Notes under the pieces: model-generated
Told to the model about the DNA's origin: nothing
Databases searched by the model: none
Seen by the model: the letters and a program-made list of their open reading frames with translations, nothing else
Assembly (NCBI RefSeq): GCF_015476655.1
Contig: NZ_JABFHF010000004.1
Coordinates: 62,001-126,000 of the forward strand
DNA: 64,000 nucleotides
Direction: 5' to 3'
Source of the DNA: Aquiflexum lacus
Lineage (GTDB): Bacteria > Bacteroidota > Bacteroidia > Cytophagales > Cyclobacteriaceae
Shown here: positions 1 through 8,226 of the stretch, piece after piece
Layout: every line of letters starts with the position of its first letter
Numbering within the stretch: the first letter of the stretch is position 1
Position numbers and translations under genes: made by a program

Positions 1-608
1 CCTGCATGACCACAGATTATGTCCTGGTTTCCGAAAAGCGAAAGGATGAATTTTTGGCTACTATGAAAGCGACCATTGAAGCCATGTATGGCCCTGAAGG
101 TCCGGGCATCAGCAGCACCGCCTATTCTCGAATGGTAAATAGAAAACACTTCAACAGGGTAAAAAATCTTCTTCAGGATGCCTTGGACAATGGCGCTACT
201 CTGGTAGCAGGCGGACAGACCGATGAAGAGGAAAACTACATCTCGCCAACACTCCTCGCAGATGTAAGCCCGGACCATATCATTATGAAAGAGGAAATTT
301 TTGGCCCGGTGCTCCCGGTAATGACCTATGAAACTTTAGATGATGCCATCGATTTTGTAAATCAACGTGATCATCCCTTGGGATTATATGTGTTTGGGAA
401 GAATAGAGCAAATATTGAAAAAGTGATCAATCAAACTACCGCAGGCGGAACTGTCGTGAACCATACCATACTGCACAATTTATCTCCATTTTTACCATTT
501 GGAGGAGTAGGTCACAGCGGATTCGGAAAAGGAAATGGTTATTATTCTTTTTTGGATTTTTCCAATCAACGACCGGTTATGGAGATAAAAGCTGGAATGT
601 GGGCTTGA
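1..608 (+). CDS. Aldehyde dehydrogenase, C-terminal part (5' end outside window)
   Basis: This is the C-terminal ~200 residues of an NAD(P)-dependent aldehyde dehydrogenase, most like the ALDH3 class that oxidises fatty or aromatic aldehydes. The reading frame is open to the left edge. Codon 3-5 is Cys followed by MTTDYVLV, which matches the family pattern GQTC-xAPDYVL, so this Cys is probably the catalytic nucleophile and the ATG at position 6 is internal, not a start. Downstream are the family motif EEIFGPVLPV and the C-terminal FGGVGHSGFGKGNGYYSF segment. The protein ends at the TGA at 606-608. It is separated from the kinase cluster by a 158-bp gap and shows no functional link to it. Family assignment is secure; the exact substrate is unknown. 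Confidence 0.93.
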   Translation, partial: CMTTDYVLVSEKRKDEFLATMKATIEAMYGPEGPGISSTAYSRMVNRKHFNRVKNLLQDALDNGATLVAGGQTDEEENYISPTLLADVSPDHIIMKEEIFGPVLPVMTYETLDDAIDFVNQRDHPLGLYVFGKNRANIEKVINQTTAGGTVVNHTILHNLSPFLPFGGVGHSGFGKGNGYYSFLDFSNQRPVMEIKAGMWA

Positions 609-766
609 TTTAAACATATCATGCAAAGTTTTTAGCATTTGGATTGTTTGTCCACTCCTTTAAACCTTGCATTTTTTATAATCCACTCGAAATAGGTTTA
701 ACCCATTCCCAAATGAAAAATGCAAGCTGACATCTACTCTTTGATATCATTCCTAAGAATATTAAC

Positions 767-3427
767 ATGAATAAAGAAAATCTACTAGAGGAGAAGATTA
801 GAGAACTGGAAAAAGAGCTGGAAATAAAAATCCGGGAACTTGAAATTGAAGCTGCTTTGGAACGGGTTCGTTCGCGCTCAATGGCCATGCAAAATAGTGA
901 AGAACTTGCCGAAGTAATCGCACAGATAAATGCTGAAATCACCAATCTGGGTATTCGTTCAGATAATACGGCATTAGTAACAGATATAAAACTGAAGGAG
1001 AAATCTGGTACCTATTCCATGTGGTTTTCAATACCGGGGAAAACATACAGCAATAAATTTCTCCTTCCAAAAATGAGACATCGGCTATATGAAAGAATGG
1101 AAGAAGCTTATCAGAATAAAATAGAATTTTTTACCATAAGCTTTTCAAAAGAAGAAAAGGATCAATATTTCAATATCGTCTTCGCAGAATCTGATTTAAA
1201 ATTCATTCCCGAAGCAAGGAAGGAATTTCTATTAAATGCGCCAGGATGGTCCCAAACTGTAGTTCTACAAAAAAATTCCGGCCTGGTGCTACAAAGATTT
1301 AGCAATGAAGCATTTTCAGAAGAAGAGAATGCAGTTGCCATCCGATTTGGCCGGGTATTCGAACAAACCTTCACCCGCTTCCTTGATCTGCAAAAAGCGG
1401 AGGCCCAAGCAAGAGAAGCGCAGATAGAAACCGCTTTGGAAAAAGTCCGCTCTCAATCTTTGGCTATGCACAACAGTACTGACCTTAAAATGGTTGTAGA
1501 GGTGGTTTTTGAAAAATTACGTGAATTGCATGTTGGTATGGATGTGGCCAATATTGTTATCTGGAAGGAAAACACCCTTGACCATGACATGTGGGTTGCC
1601 AATAAGGAATTTACTTTCCCACAGCCATTCTTTTTCAAGGTCTTTGAAGATCAGATAAATAAGGATGTCAATGAGGCCAGAAGCAATGGTGAAGAATTAT
1701 TCTCAAAAGTATATCCAAAAGAACTGAAGGACTCATTTTTTGAGTACCTGTTTGAACACACGCTGTTCAGTAGGATACCCGAAGATAGAAAGGAGAGAAT
1801 CATCCAAGCTGATGGTTTGGCAATCAGTTGGGTTTTTGCTAAGCATTCGGGGATTTCTCTATTTAATTATTCCACTCAAGCCCATTCGGAAGATGAATTG
1901 AAAGTTCTAAAACGCTTTTCAAAAGTATTTGAGCAAGCTTACACCAGATTCATAGACCTCCAAAAAGCAGAAACCCAGGCTTTGGAAGCCATCAAACGGG
2001 CATCGGTTGACCGGGTACGTGCAGAGATTGCCTCCATGCGTACCACGGACGATCTGGAAAGGATTCAACCACTAATTTGGAATGAATTAAAAACACTGGG
2101 TGTGCCCTTCATCCGATGTGGAGTATTTATTATGGATGAAGCAACGCAGGATGTGCAGGCCTTTCTTTCTACACCTGACGGGAAGTCCATGGCCGCATTC
2201 CGGCTGCCTTATTATGCTACTGAACAATCAAAGCAAATAGTTACCCATTGGCAGCACAAGCAACTATTTAAAGACCATATGGATGAAGCTGCCTTTGCCG
2301 CATATACCAAAAATCTGGTGCAGCAGGGTGCCTTAGCCGGCAATGAAAAATATGTGACAGAAAACCGACCCACAGATCTTTACCTGCATTTTCTTCCCTT
2401 CCTTCAGGGCATGTTGTATGTGGGCAATGATGCGCCATTAAAAGAGGATGAACTCAAACTGGTGCAAAACCTTGCAGAAACATTCTCCACAGCTTATGCT
2501 CGGTATGAAGATTTTCATAAACTGGAATTAGCAAAATCAGCAGTAGAATTCGCCATGAGTGAACTCAAAGCTACCCAGACCCAAATGATACAGCAAGAAA
2601 AACTCGCCTCCCTAGGTCAGCTTACCGCAGGCATCGCCCATGAGATCAAGAACCCGCTGAATTTTGTCAATAATTTTTCGGAGGTATCGATAGAGATGAT
2701 TGAGGAGATACTAGATTCAAGACACAAGACACAAGACCTGCCTACCGGTCAGGCAGGCTCAAGACACAAGACGGAGGCTGATGAAATTGAGGATGAGATT
2801 TTAGAGGATATAAAAGCAAACTTGCAGAAAATCCACGAGCATGGAAGCCGTGCCAATGGTATTGTGACCTCCATGCTACATCATTCCCGTGGAGGATCAG
2901 GGAAAAAGGAACCCGCTGACCTCAATGCCCTGATCAAGGAATATGTCAATCTGAGTTTTCATGGCATGCGGGCAGGAAAAAGTCCGATCAATGTTGATTT
3001 GGTATTTGATTTAGATCCAGAGCTAGGGGAAGTTTCCCTGATCAAAGAGGACTTTACCAGGGTGGTGATCAATCTTTGTAACAATGCTTTTGATGCGATG
3101 AGGGAGAAGGTTTTAAAGACCGAAGACAGGAGACGGAAGACAGAAGATGTGAATTCCGAAAACATTAAATATGATCCTAAATTGAAGGTGATTACAAGTT
3201 TGAAAAATGGTCGGGTTCGGATAGCTTTTGAAGACAATGGACCTGGGATTCCTGATAAGATCAAGGATAAAATTCTACAGCCTTTCTTTACCACCAAAAA
3301 AGGAACTGAGGGAACCGGGTTGGGGCTGAGTATTACTCACGATATCATAAAAGCGCATGGGGGGGAGTTGACAATACAAACATCCATTGGCATAGGAACT
3401 ACTTTCATAATCCAAGTAAATAAATAA
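767..3427 (+). CDS. Soluble sensor histidine kinase with three tandem GAF-like units
   Basis: 886 aa, no signal peptide or membrane segment, so a cytoplasmic kinase. A short charged coiled coil leads into three repeated sensor units, each opening with a related helix (ALERVRSRSMAM near residue 30, ALEKVRSQSLAM near 223, VDRVRAEIASM near 413). These resemble the GAF-like units of Bacteroidota kinases; the ligand is unknown. The DHp helix has the H box GIAHEIKNPLNF with phospho-acceptor His625. The HATPase domain has N box NLCNNAFDAM, G1 DNGPGIP and G2 GTGLGLS. It belongs with the 4375 and 45976 kinases to the 'GQL/HEIKN/TTKKGTEG' subtype. The gene carries heptanucleotide repeats in the DHp loop (interrupted by a palindrome) and in the loop after the N box. 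No receiver gene is adjacent. Confidence 0.93.
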   Translation: MNKENLLEEKIRELEKELEIKIRELEIEAALERVRSRSMAMQNSEELAEVIAQINAEITNLGIRSDNTALVTDIKLKEKSGTYSMWFSIPGKTYSNKFLLPKMRHRLYERMEEAYQNKIEFFTISFSKEEKDQYFNIVFAESDLKFIPEARKEFLLNAPGWSQTVVLQKNSGLVLQRFSNEAFSEEENAVAIRFGRVFEQTFTRFLDLQKAEAQAREAQIETALEKVRSQSLAMHNSTDLKMVVEVVFEKLRELHVGMDVANIVIWKENTLDHDMWVANKEFTFPQPFFFKVFEDQINKDVNEARSNGEELFSKVYPKELKDSFFEYLFEHTLFSRIPEDRKERIIQADGLAISWVFAKHSGISLFNYSTQAHSEDELKVLKRFSKVFEQAYTRFIDLQKAETQALEAIKRASVDRVRAEIASMRTTDDLERIQPLIWNELKTLGVPFIRCGVFIMDEATQDVQAFLSTPDGKSMAAFRLPYYATEQSKQIVTHWQHKQLFKDHMDEAAFAAYTKNLVQQGALAGNEKYVTENRPTDLYLHFLPFLQGMLYVGNDAPLKEDELKLVQNLAETFSTAYARYEDFHKLELAKSAVEFAMSELKATQTQMIQQEKLASLGQLTAGIAHEIKNPLNFVNNFSEVSIEMIEEILDSRHKTQDLPTGQAGSRHKTEADEIEDEILEDIKANLQKIHEHGSRANGIVTSMLHHSRGGSGKKEPADLNALIKEYVNLSFHGMRAGKSPINVDLVFDLDPELGEVSLIKEDFTRVVINLCNNAFDAMREKVLKTEDRRRKTEDVNSENIKYDPKLKVITSLKNGRVRIAFEDNGPGIPDKIKDKILQPFFTTKKGTEGTGLGLSITHDIIKAHGGELTIQTSIGIGTTFIIQVNK
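2717..2774 (+). repeat. Heptamer tandem array interrupted by a palindrome, inside the 767 kinase
   Basis: 7-bp units of the ACAAGAC type run from 2717 to about 2737 and resume at 2759-2774. Between them (2737-2757) lies a 21-bp palindromic element with arms CCTGCCT/AGGCAGG around an ACCGGT core. All is in frame and encodes the linker between the two DHp helices. The order suggests the palindrome was inserted into an existing array. Confidence 0.85.
3115..3149 (+). repeat. Five heptanucleotide units (GAAGACA-type) inside the 767 kinase
   Basis: Consecutive 7-bp units AAAGACC, GAAGACA, GGAGACG, GAAGACA, GAAGATG. They are read in frame as a charged peptide in the loop just after the N box NNAFDAMREKV. 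Related units lie outside the gene at 3480-3500. Confidence 0.85.
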
Positions 3428-3800
3428 TATGATTACCCGCCTTTCTACAATTAGCCTTCTCTTTCCCAGAAAAATGGTTAGAAGACCGAAGTCCGAAGTA
3501 ACAGGCAATTCAAGGTGCTTCCGGAAATTATTTAAAATTTTGTCACATACTTGTTTAATAGCGCAAATAAAAAATAAATAGTCAAAAAAGGACAGGATGG
3601 GTATAAATAAATTAGATAATCTAAAATATAACTTTCAGGGTACTACTACTTCTCCTGAAAAGAGATGTTTATGTATATTTATGAAAATGGTTCCGACAAA
3701 AGACAGCCTCCAAAATGAACCAATCTCTAAATATTTTGAAATGAAATAAGAAAATAAACGATCAAGAAATAATTTTTACTTAACTAAAAACCAATAAATT
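3428..3800. other. Intergenic stretch with heptamer repeat remnant
   Basis: 373 bp without a convincing gene. Positions 3480-3500 hold three 7-bp units (AGAAGAC, CGAAGTC, CGAAGTA) of the family found inside the preceding kinase gene, so these repeats are not confined to coding sequence. A hairpin with 7-bp arms TTTCAGG/CCTGAAA lies at 3633-3660. The rest is AT-rich and may hold the promoter of the 3801 gene, but no clear TAnnTTTG box was found. Confidence 0.6.
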
Positions 3801-4232
3801 ATGCACGTCAAAAAAATCTTAATTTTTGCCTTATTAACTCCCCTACTCTTCCTTTCAAATCAAAATTATCAATCCTTCATAGAAGAAGATCGATTGGAAT
3901 TCGATCAGGGCAGAGTGGAATACAGAGTGGTGGTGAAAATCATCGGAGATGAATGGAGAGTAGTCTTGGAAGATGATGAATCCAAAAGTGATGTCACCTT
4001 AAGACGAGGCGATCGGATTAGATGGATCGTCGAAGGTTCTGATGCCTCTTTTGCATTTCCGGATATTCGGATTTTTGGTCAAGAAACCAGAGATGTAAAG
4101 GATGGAAATCCTTTGGTGATGGCAGTTTCCGCAAATAGCCCGAAAGGTACTTTTGCCTACACTGTCTTTATCCATGAATCCATGACTTATGCCCGAGGTC
4201 AATCTCCACCAAGAATTATCGTTAGGAATTGA
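3801..4232 (+). CDS. Small secreted beta-rich protein, cupredoxin-like in outline
   Basis: 143 aa. The N-terminus (MHVKKILIFALLTPLLFLS) is a clear signal peptide, so the product is exported, probably to the periplasm. The mature part is beta-rich. A segment GDRIRWIVEGSDASFAF followed later by GTFAYTVFIHES resembles the spacing of cupredoxin strands, but it contains no Cys and lacks the His/Cys/His/Met set, so copper binding is unlikely. Function unknown. It stands alone between the first kinase and the six-kinase operon, and a strong hairpin terminator follows it, so it appears monocistronic. A periplasmic ligand-binding or partner role for the neighbouring sensors would be speculation. Confidence 0.75.
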   Translation: MHVKKILIFALLTPLLFLSNQNYQSFIEEDRLEFDQGRVEYRVVVKIIGDEWRVVLEDDESKSDVTLRRGDRIRWIVEGSDASFAFPDIRIFGQETRDVKDGNPLVMAVSANSPKGTFAYTVFIHESMTYARGQSPPRIIVRN

Positions 4233-4240
4233 TCAAAATG

Positions 4241-4281
4241 AATTGATTCGGTTAGATGATAATGACCGAATCAATTTCTTT
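4241..4281 (+). terminator. Hairpin terminator after the 3801 gene
   Basis: A perfect 12-bp stem (AATTGATTCGGT at 4241-4252 with ACCGAATCAATT at 4265-4276) and a 12-nt loop, followed by a short T-rich stretch (TTCTTT). It lies 9 bp after the stop codon, as expected for a Rho-independent terminator, although the T-run is imperfect. Confidence 0.7.
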
Positions 4282-4350
4282 AAAAAAAAATCTGTTTGAA
4301 TTTATCACCCAGATTCACGAATGCCAGCTATAAAAATGTCAGTAAATATT

Positions 4351-4358
4351 TAAGTTTG
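4351..4358 (+). promoter_or_regulatory. Candidate -7 box of the six-kinase operon
   Basis: TAAGTTTG is an exact match to the Bacteroidota -7 consensus TAnnTTTG. It lies 16 bp upstream of the ATG at 4375 and 37 bp upstream of the in-frame ATG at 4396. No good TTG -33 box was found at the right distance. If used, the short leader to 4375 slightly favours 4396 as the real start. Confidence 0.4.
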
Positions 4359-4374
4359 ATTCAATCTGAAAGAT

Positions 4375-7300
4375 ATGGTTGCTGAACGTAAAGCAATGAA
4401 TTTTCCGGCCAAAGTTGATATAAGAAGATGTATACACGCAACTTTTGGCTTCTGCTGTTATCTGATTTTTTTTGGGGCTTGTCAGCAATTTGATAAAAAA
4501 GGTACTGATCAAAATCAAGATTTTAAAGATCCCGTAAATCCCGCTTTACCAACAATCATTTACCTGGACAGCCTTGAAGATTATCTTCGACCCCAAAAGA
4601 ATTGGATCAGAGACAATTCCCCTCCGAAAACAATAACGGTTCCCCAAAGTCCGCGTGAGGAATATTCCCTCCAAGATGAGCAAAGCCAAACGCGTACCAT
4701 TTCTTCCCCTCAAATCATTCAAAGACCTTACCTAAAAAACGAAAAGGGGGAAGCTATTCTTGACCCTAAAGGGAATCATTTCTATTTAGGTGATGGTGGT
4801 ATTTCCCATTTCGCAACATTCACATCCGATGATGGTTTGAGCTTGGACAATATCACCTCTTCTTTGTTGGACAAGTCAGGAAATCTATGGTTTGGTACTT
4901 GGGGAGGAGGAATTTCAAAATTTGACGGTATTTCCTTTATCAACTTTACAACTGCACATGGACTTTCCAACAACTTGGTACACTGCCTTGCTGAAGACAA
5001 AGACGGGAACATTTGGATTGGTACTGAAGGCGGGGGGATTTCCATCTACGATGGATATTCTTTTTCCATCAAAGCCAAATCTGATGGGCTGGCAAATGAT
5101 ATTATCTATGGAATCACCCCGGACCAAAGTGGAAATATGTGGATTGCTGCCGGAGTAGGTGGAGCTTCAAAATTTGATGGTGAACGCTTTACCAACTTTA
5201 ATCAGGAAAACGGTCTTCCGGAAAATACTGTTATAAAAATTGCTGAAGATCGCAATGGTTTTATCTGGTTTGGAACAGGGAGTAATGGGGCCTCAAGATT
5301 TGATGGCAAATCCTTCCTGCATTTTACCATCGAAGATGGTTTGGTGGATAACGCGATCAATTGTATTGCCAAGGATAGGTCAGGCAACCTATGGTTTGGA
5401 ACCAAGGGCGGTGGGGTTTCCAAGTATCAGGAAAGTGCTGATTTAAAGAAAAAAGGAACCTTTACAAACTTCACCACTTTGAATGGACTGGGACATGATG
5501 ATGTCTGGGATATTGAAGAAGATCTGGATGGGAACTTGTGGTTTGCCACCGAGGGCGGCGGGGTTTCAAAATTTGATGGCAAATCATTTACAACTTATAC
5601 CACTGCCCAAGGATTGCCCAAAAATGTTGTTTACAGCATCTCCACTGATGGATCAGGAAATATCTGGTTTGGAACTGCAGGAGGAGGTGTTTCACTTTAC
5701 AAAGGTCCTGCAGTTAACAACTTCACGGCAGACCTTGGTCTTGTCAAGAACAGTGTTTATGGTATCCTGGAGGACAATAATGGCAACCTGTGGTTTGGTA
5801 CAGATGGAGGGGGAGTTTCAAAATACGATGGCAAATCATTCACAAATTTCACTACAGAACAAGGACTGCCAAATCCACTGATCATCAGCGCTCTTAAAGA
5901 CAAAAATGGCCAACTTTGGTTTGGAACAGGCGGCGGAGGCATTGCGCTTTTCAAGGACGAATCTGATAAAAGCAAAAATACCAGAATTACCACTTTTAAC
6001 ACTGCCAATGGTCTGCCCAATGATATCATATACACCATCAAAGAAGATCGCTTAGGTAATATTTGGATAGGTACCGGTGGAGGAGGTTTGGTAAAGTTTG
6101 ATTGGAATATCAAGCCTGTGGATCAGGCAAGTTTTACTGTATTCACCACAGAACATGCCTTGGGCAGCAATTATATTTACAGCATTTTGGAAGACAGTAA
6201 AGGAAATCTTTGGGTCGGAACTGCCGGCGGGGGTGTTTCCAGATTTGATGGTAATGCCTTTACCAATTTCAGTACTCCCCAAGGTCTGTCCAATGATATC
6301 GTATGGAGTATTTTGGAAGACAAAGCAGGTTACCTGTGGTTTGCAACCCAAGGCGGAGGGGTTTCCCGGTTTGATGGCCAATCTTTCAGCAGCTTCACCA
6401 AAAGAGAGGGATTAGGTGATGACACTGTTTATGATCTTTTGGAAGATAAGGAGGGAAATATTTTTATAGGAACGAATCAAGGTTTTACCGTAATACCTGC
6501 ACCTGTTGCAACCCTACCGTTTCAGGAAATACACGGAAGTTTAGAATACTACAATACTCCTAATGGCTATCCCGTCAAAGATGTAAATAAGGGTATCTAC
6601 CTGGACAGGCAGGGTAATATATGGGCAGGCAATGGGAGTGACAAAACAGGTTTGGTGAAATTCAATTACCAAGCTTTGAGAAAAAAGAAAACAAAGCCTG
6701 GCATAAAAATCAAAAATATCAGAATAAATGAACAGCCTATTAGTTGGACTTCCCTGCAAAAAAGCAATCTTGAAGATGCGCTTTCCGATAGTTCAAAATC
6801 CATGGCTTATATCACCGATGAAGTCAGGGTGTTTGGTAGGCAACTCAGCACTGAAGAAAGAAAATCCCAGCAAAAAGAATTCTCAAAAATACAATTCTCA
6901 GATATCAGGAGATTTGAAAACTTTCCTGAAAACCTGATACTTCCTTTCTTTCAAAACCAAATCACCATAGATTTTGGGACAGATGAACTGGTAAGACCCA
7001 ATTTAATGGAATACAGGTATATCCTTGAAGGGTACAATAAAAGCTGGAGTCCTGTCATAAAAAACAGCCTTGCTACTTTCGGCAATATCAGTGAAGGAGA
7101 TTATGTATTTAAAGTAATAGCAAGATATATCGGTCCTGCCGAAGCTGAAGGAAAAGAATGGTCAGAAGAGGCTGTCTATAGATTTTCCGTCCTTCCTCCA
7201 TGGCACAGAACCTGGTGGGCCTATCTGATTTACCTGATCTTTTTTTTGGCGGGTATCAATAGGATAAATAAATTCCAAAAAAACAGAACCATCCGCAAGG

Positions 7301-8226
7301 AAAGAGATCGGATTCAGCAAAAAGAACTTGAGCAGGCCAAGGAAATAGAAAAGGCCTACCTGGACTTAAAAGTTACCCAAGCCCAACTCGTGCAACAGGA
7401 AAAACTTGCTTCACTCGGTCAACTCACAGCCGGAATCGCCCACGAGATCAAGAATCCGTTGAATTTTGTCAATAACTTCTCGGAGGTGTCGATTGATATG
7501 ATTGAGGAAATTAAAGAAGAAAGAGCCAAAGGCCTGTCCCGAGAATCGGGAGGCCAAGAATCAAGGGATGAGACACTGGTAGATGAAATCCTCGAAGATA
7601 TCAAGTCCAATCTGGTGAGAATCCATCAACACGGTACACGGGCCAATAGTATTGTGACTTCTATGCTACAGCACTCCCGCGAAGGTACAGGTATCATTGA
7701 ACCCACTGATCTCAATGCCCTGATCAAGGAGTATGTCAATCTTTGTTTCCATGGGATGCGGGCCGGTAAAAAATCCATCAACGTTGAAATATCCTTGGAT
7801 CTTGATCCTGAGATAAAGGAAGTACCACTGATCAAAGAGGATTTTACGAGGGTGGTGATCAACCTTTGTAACAATGCTTTTGATGCGATGCGGGAGAAGG
7901 TGAGGATATACAATGTACAAAGTACCATGTACCAAGATGAGGCGCATAATGATGTAAACTACCTGCCGAAATTGAAGGTGACCACGATCCTTGAAAATGG
8001 TCAGGTTCGGATATTGTTTGATGACAATGGACCGGGGATTCCCGATGAGATCAAGGACAAAATCCTGCAGCCTTTCTTTACGACCAAAAAAGGTACTGAG
8101 GGAACGGGATTGGGGCTGAGTATTACAAATGATATTATCAAAGCCCATGGGGGAGAATTAAGCGTATTGAGTAAAGCTGAAACTGGAACGAAATTTATCA
8201 TTCAATTACCAATACAACCTAAGTGA
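4375..8226 (+). CDS. Lipoprotein-type propeller/Y_Y_Y sensor histidine kinase (first gene of six-kinase operon)
   Basis: 1283 aa. The N-terminal hydrophobic segment ends in a lipobox-like FFGAC, suggesting a lipid-anchored exported sensor. Translation may begin at 4396 rather than 4375. About 13-14 propeller repeats follow (GNLWFGTxGGGVSKFDG pattern), enough for two seven-bladed Reg_prop propellers, then a Y_Y_Y immunoglobulin-like domain. A membrane segment lies at about 945-965. Then come a coiled coil, DHp with His1023 in HEIKNPLNF, and a HATPase with NLCNNAFDAM, DNGPGIP and GTGLGLS. It lacks the receiver and AraC domains of SusR/HTCS-type regulators. Its N-terminal linker and propeller resemble those of the 38911 adenylate cyclase, a case of sensor sharing. 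The stop overlaps the next start. Ligand unknown; a polymer breakdown product is only a guess from the family. Confidence 0.94.
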   Translation: MVAERKAMNFPAKVDIRRCIHATFGFCCYLIFFGACQQFDKKGTDQNQDFKDPVNPALPTIIYLDSLEDYLRPQKNWIRDNSPPKTITVPQSPREEYSLQDEQSQTRTISSPQIIQRPYLKNEKGEAILDPKGNHFYLGDGGISHFATFTSDDGLSLDNITSSLLDKSGNLWFGTWGGGISKFDGISFINFTTAHGLSNNLVHCLAEDKDGNIWIGTEGGGISIYDGYSFSIKAKSDGLANDIIYGITPDQSGNMWIAAGVGGASKFDGERFTNFNQENGLPENTVIKIAEDRNGFIWFGTGSNGASRFDGKSFLHFTIEDGLVDNAINCIAKDRSGNLWFGTKGGGVSKYQESADLKKKGTFTNFTTLNGLGHDDVWDIEEDLDGNLWFATEGGGVSKFDGKSFTTYTTAQGLPKNVVYSISTDGSGNIWFGTAGGGVSLYKGPAVNNFTADLGLVKNSVYGILEDNNGNLWFGTDGGGVSKYDGKSFTNFTTEQGLPNPLIISALKDKNGQLWFGTGGGGIALFKDESDKSKNTRITTFNTANGLPNDIIYTIKEDRLGNIWIGTGGGGLVKFDWNIKPVDQASFTVFTTEHALGSNYIYSILEDSKGNLWVGTAGGGVSRFDGNAFTNFSTPQGLSNDIVWSILEDKAGYLWFATQGGGVSRFDGQSFSSFTKREGLGDDTVYDLLEDKEGNIFIGTNQGFTVIPAPVATLPFQEIHGSLEYYNTPNGYPVKDVNKGIYLDRQGNIWAGNGSDKTGLVKFNYQALRKKKTKPGIKIKNIRINEQPISWTSLQKSNLEDALSDSSKSMAYITDEVRVFGRQLSTEERKSQQKEFSKIQFSDIRRFENFPENLILPFFQNQITIDFGTDELVRPNLMEYRYILEGYNKSWSPVIKNSLATFGNISEGDYVFKVIARYIGPAEAEGKEWSEEAVYRFSVLPPWHRTWWAYLIYLIFFLAGINRINKFQKNRTIRKERDRIQQKELEQAKEIEKAYLDLKVTQAQLVQQEKLASLGQLTAGIAHEIKNPLNFVNNFSEVSIDMIEEIKEERAKGLSRESGGQESRDETLVDEILEDIKSNLVRIHQHGTRANSIVTSMLQHSREGTGIIEPTDLNALIKEYVNLCFHGMRAGKKSINVEISLDLDPEIKEVPLIKEDFTRVVINLCNNAFDAMREKVRIYNVQSTMYQDEAHNDVNYLPKLKVTTILENGQVRILFDDNGPGIPDEIKDKILQPFFTTKKGTEGTGLGLSITNDIIKAHGGELSVLSKAETGTKFIIQLPIQPK
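7531..7555 (+). repeat. Palindromic element inside the DHp loop of the 4375 kinase
   Basis: 25 bp with stem TCCCGA/TCGGGA extended by GGCC/GGCC across a 2-nt bulge. It interrupts a heptamer-type stretch (AGAGCCAA before it, CCAAGAATCAAG after it) and is read in frame. Confidence 0.75.
7908..7935 (+). repeat. Four heptanucleotide units (GTACAAA-type) inside the 4375 kinase
   Basis: Units ATACAAT, GTACAAA, GTACCAT, GTACCAA. They sit in the loop after the N box, at the same protein position as the GAAGACA-type array of the 767 kinase but with an unrelated unit sequence. Confidence 0.8.

Noticed and set aside
1-608. ATG at position 6 as the start of a short aldehyde dehydrogenase gene
   Set aside because: The frame is open upstream and the preceding codon is the expected catalytic Cys, so the ATG is internal to a gene cut by the window edge.
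4782-6400. Internal direct repeats in the 4375 gene as a possible satellite or duplication artefact
   Set aside because: They follow the blade period of the propeller (about 50 codons) with normal codon variation, so they reflect protein repeats.
4375-8226. Hybrid two-component system (SusR/HTCS type) with AraC output
   Set aside because: After the HATPase domain the protein ends; no receiver or HTH_18 domain is present in this or any other propeller kinase here.
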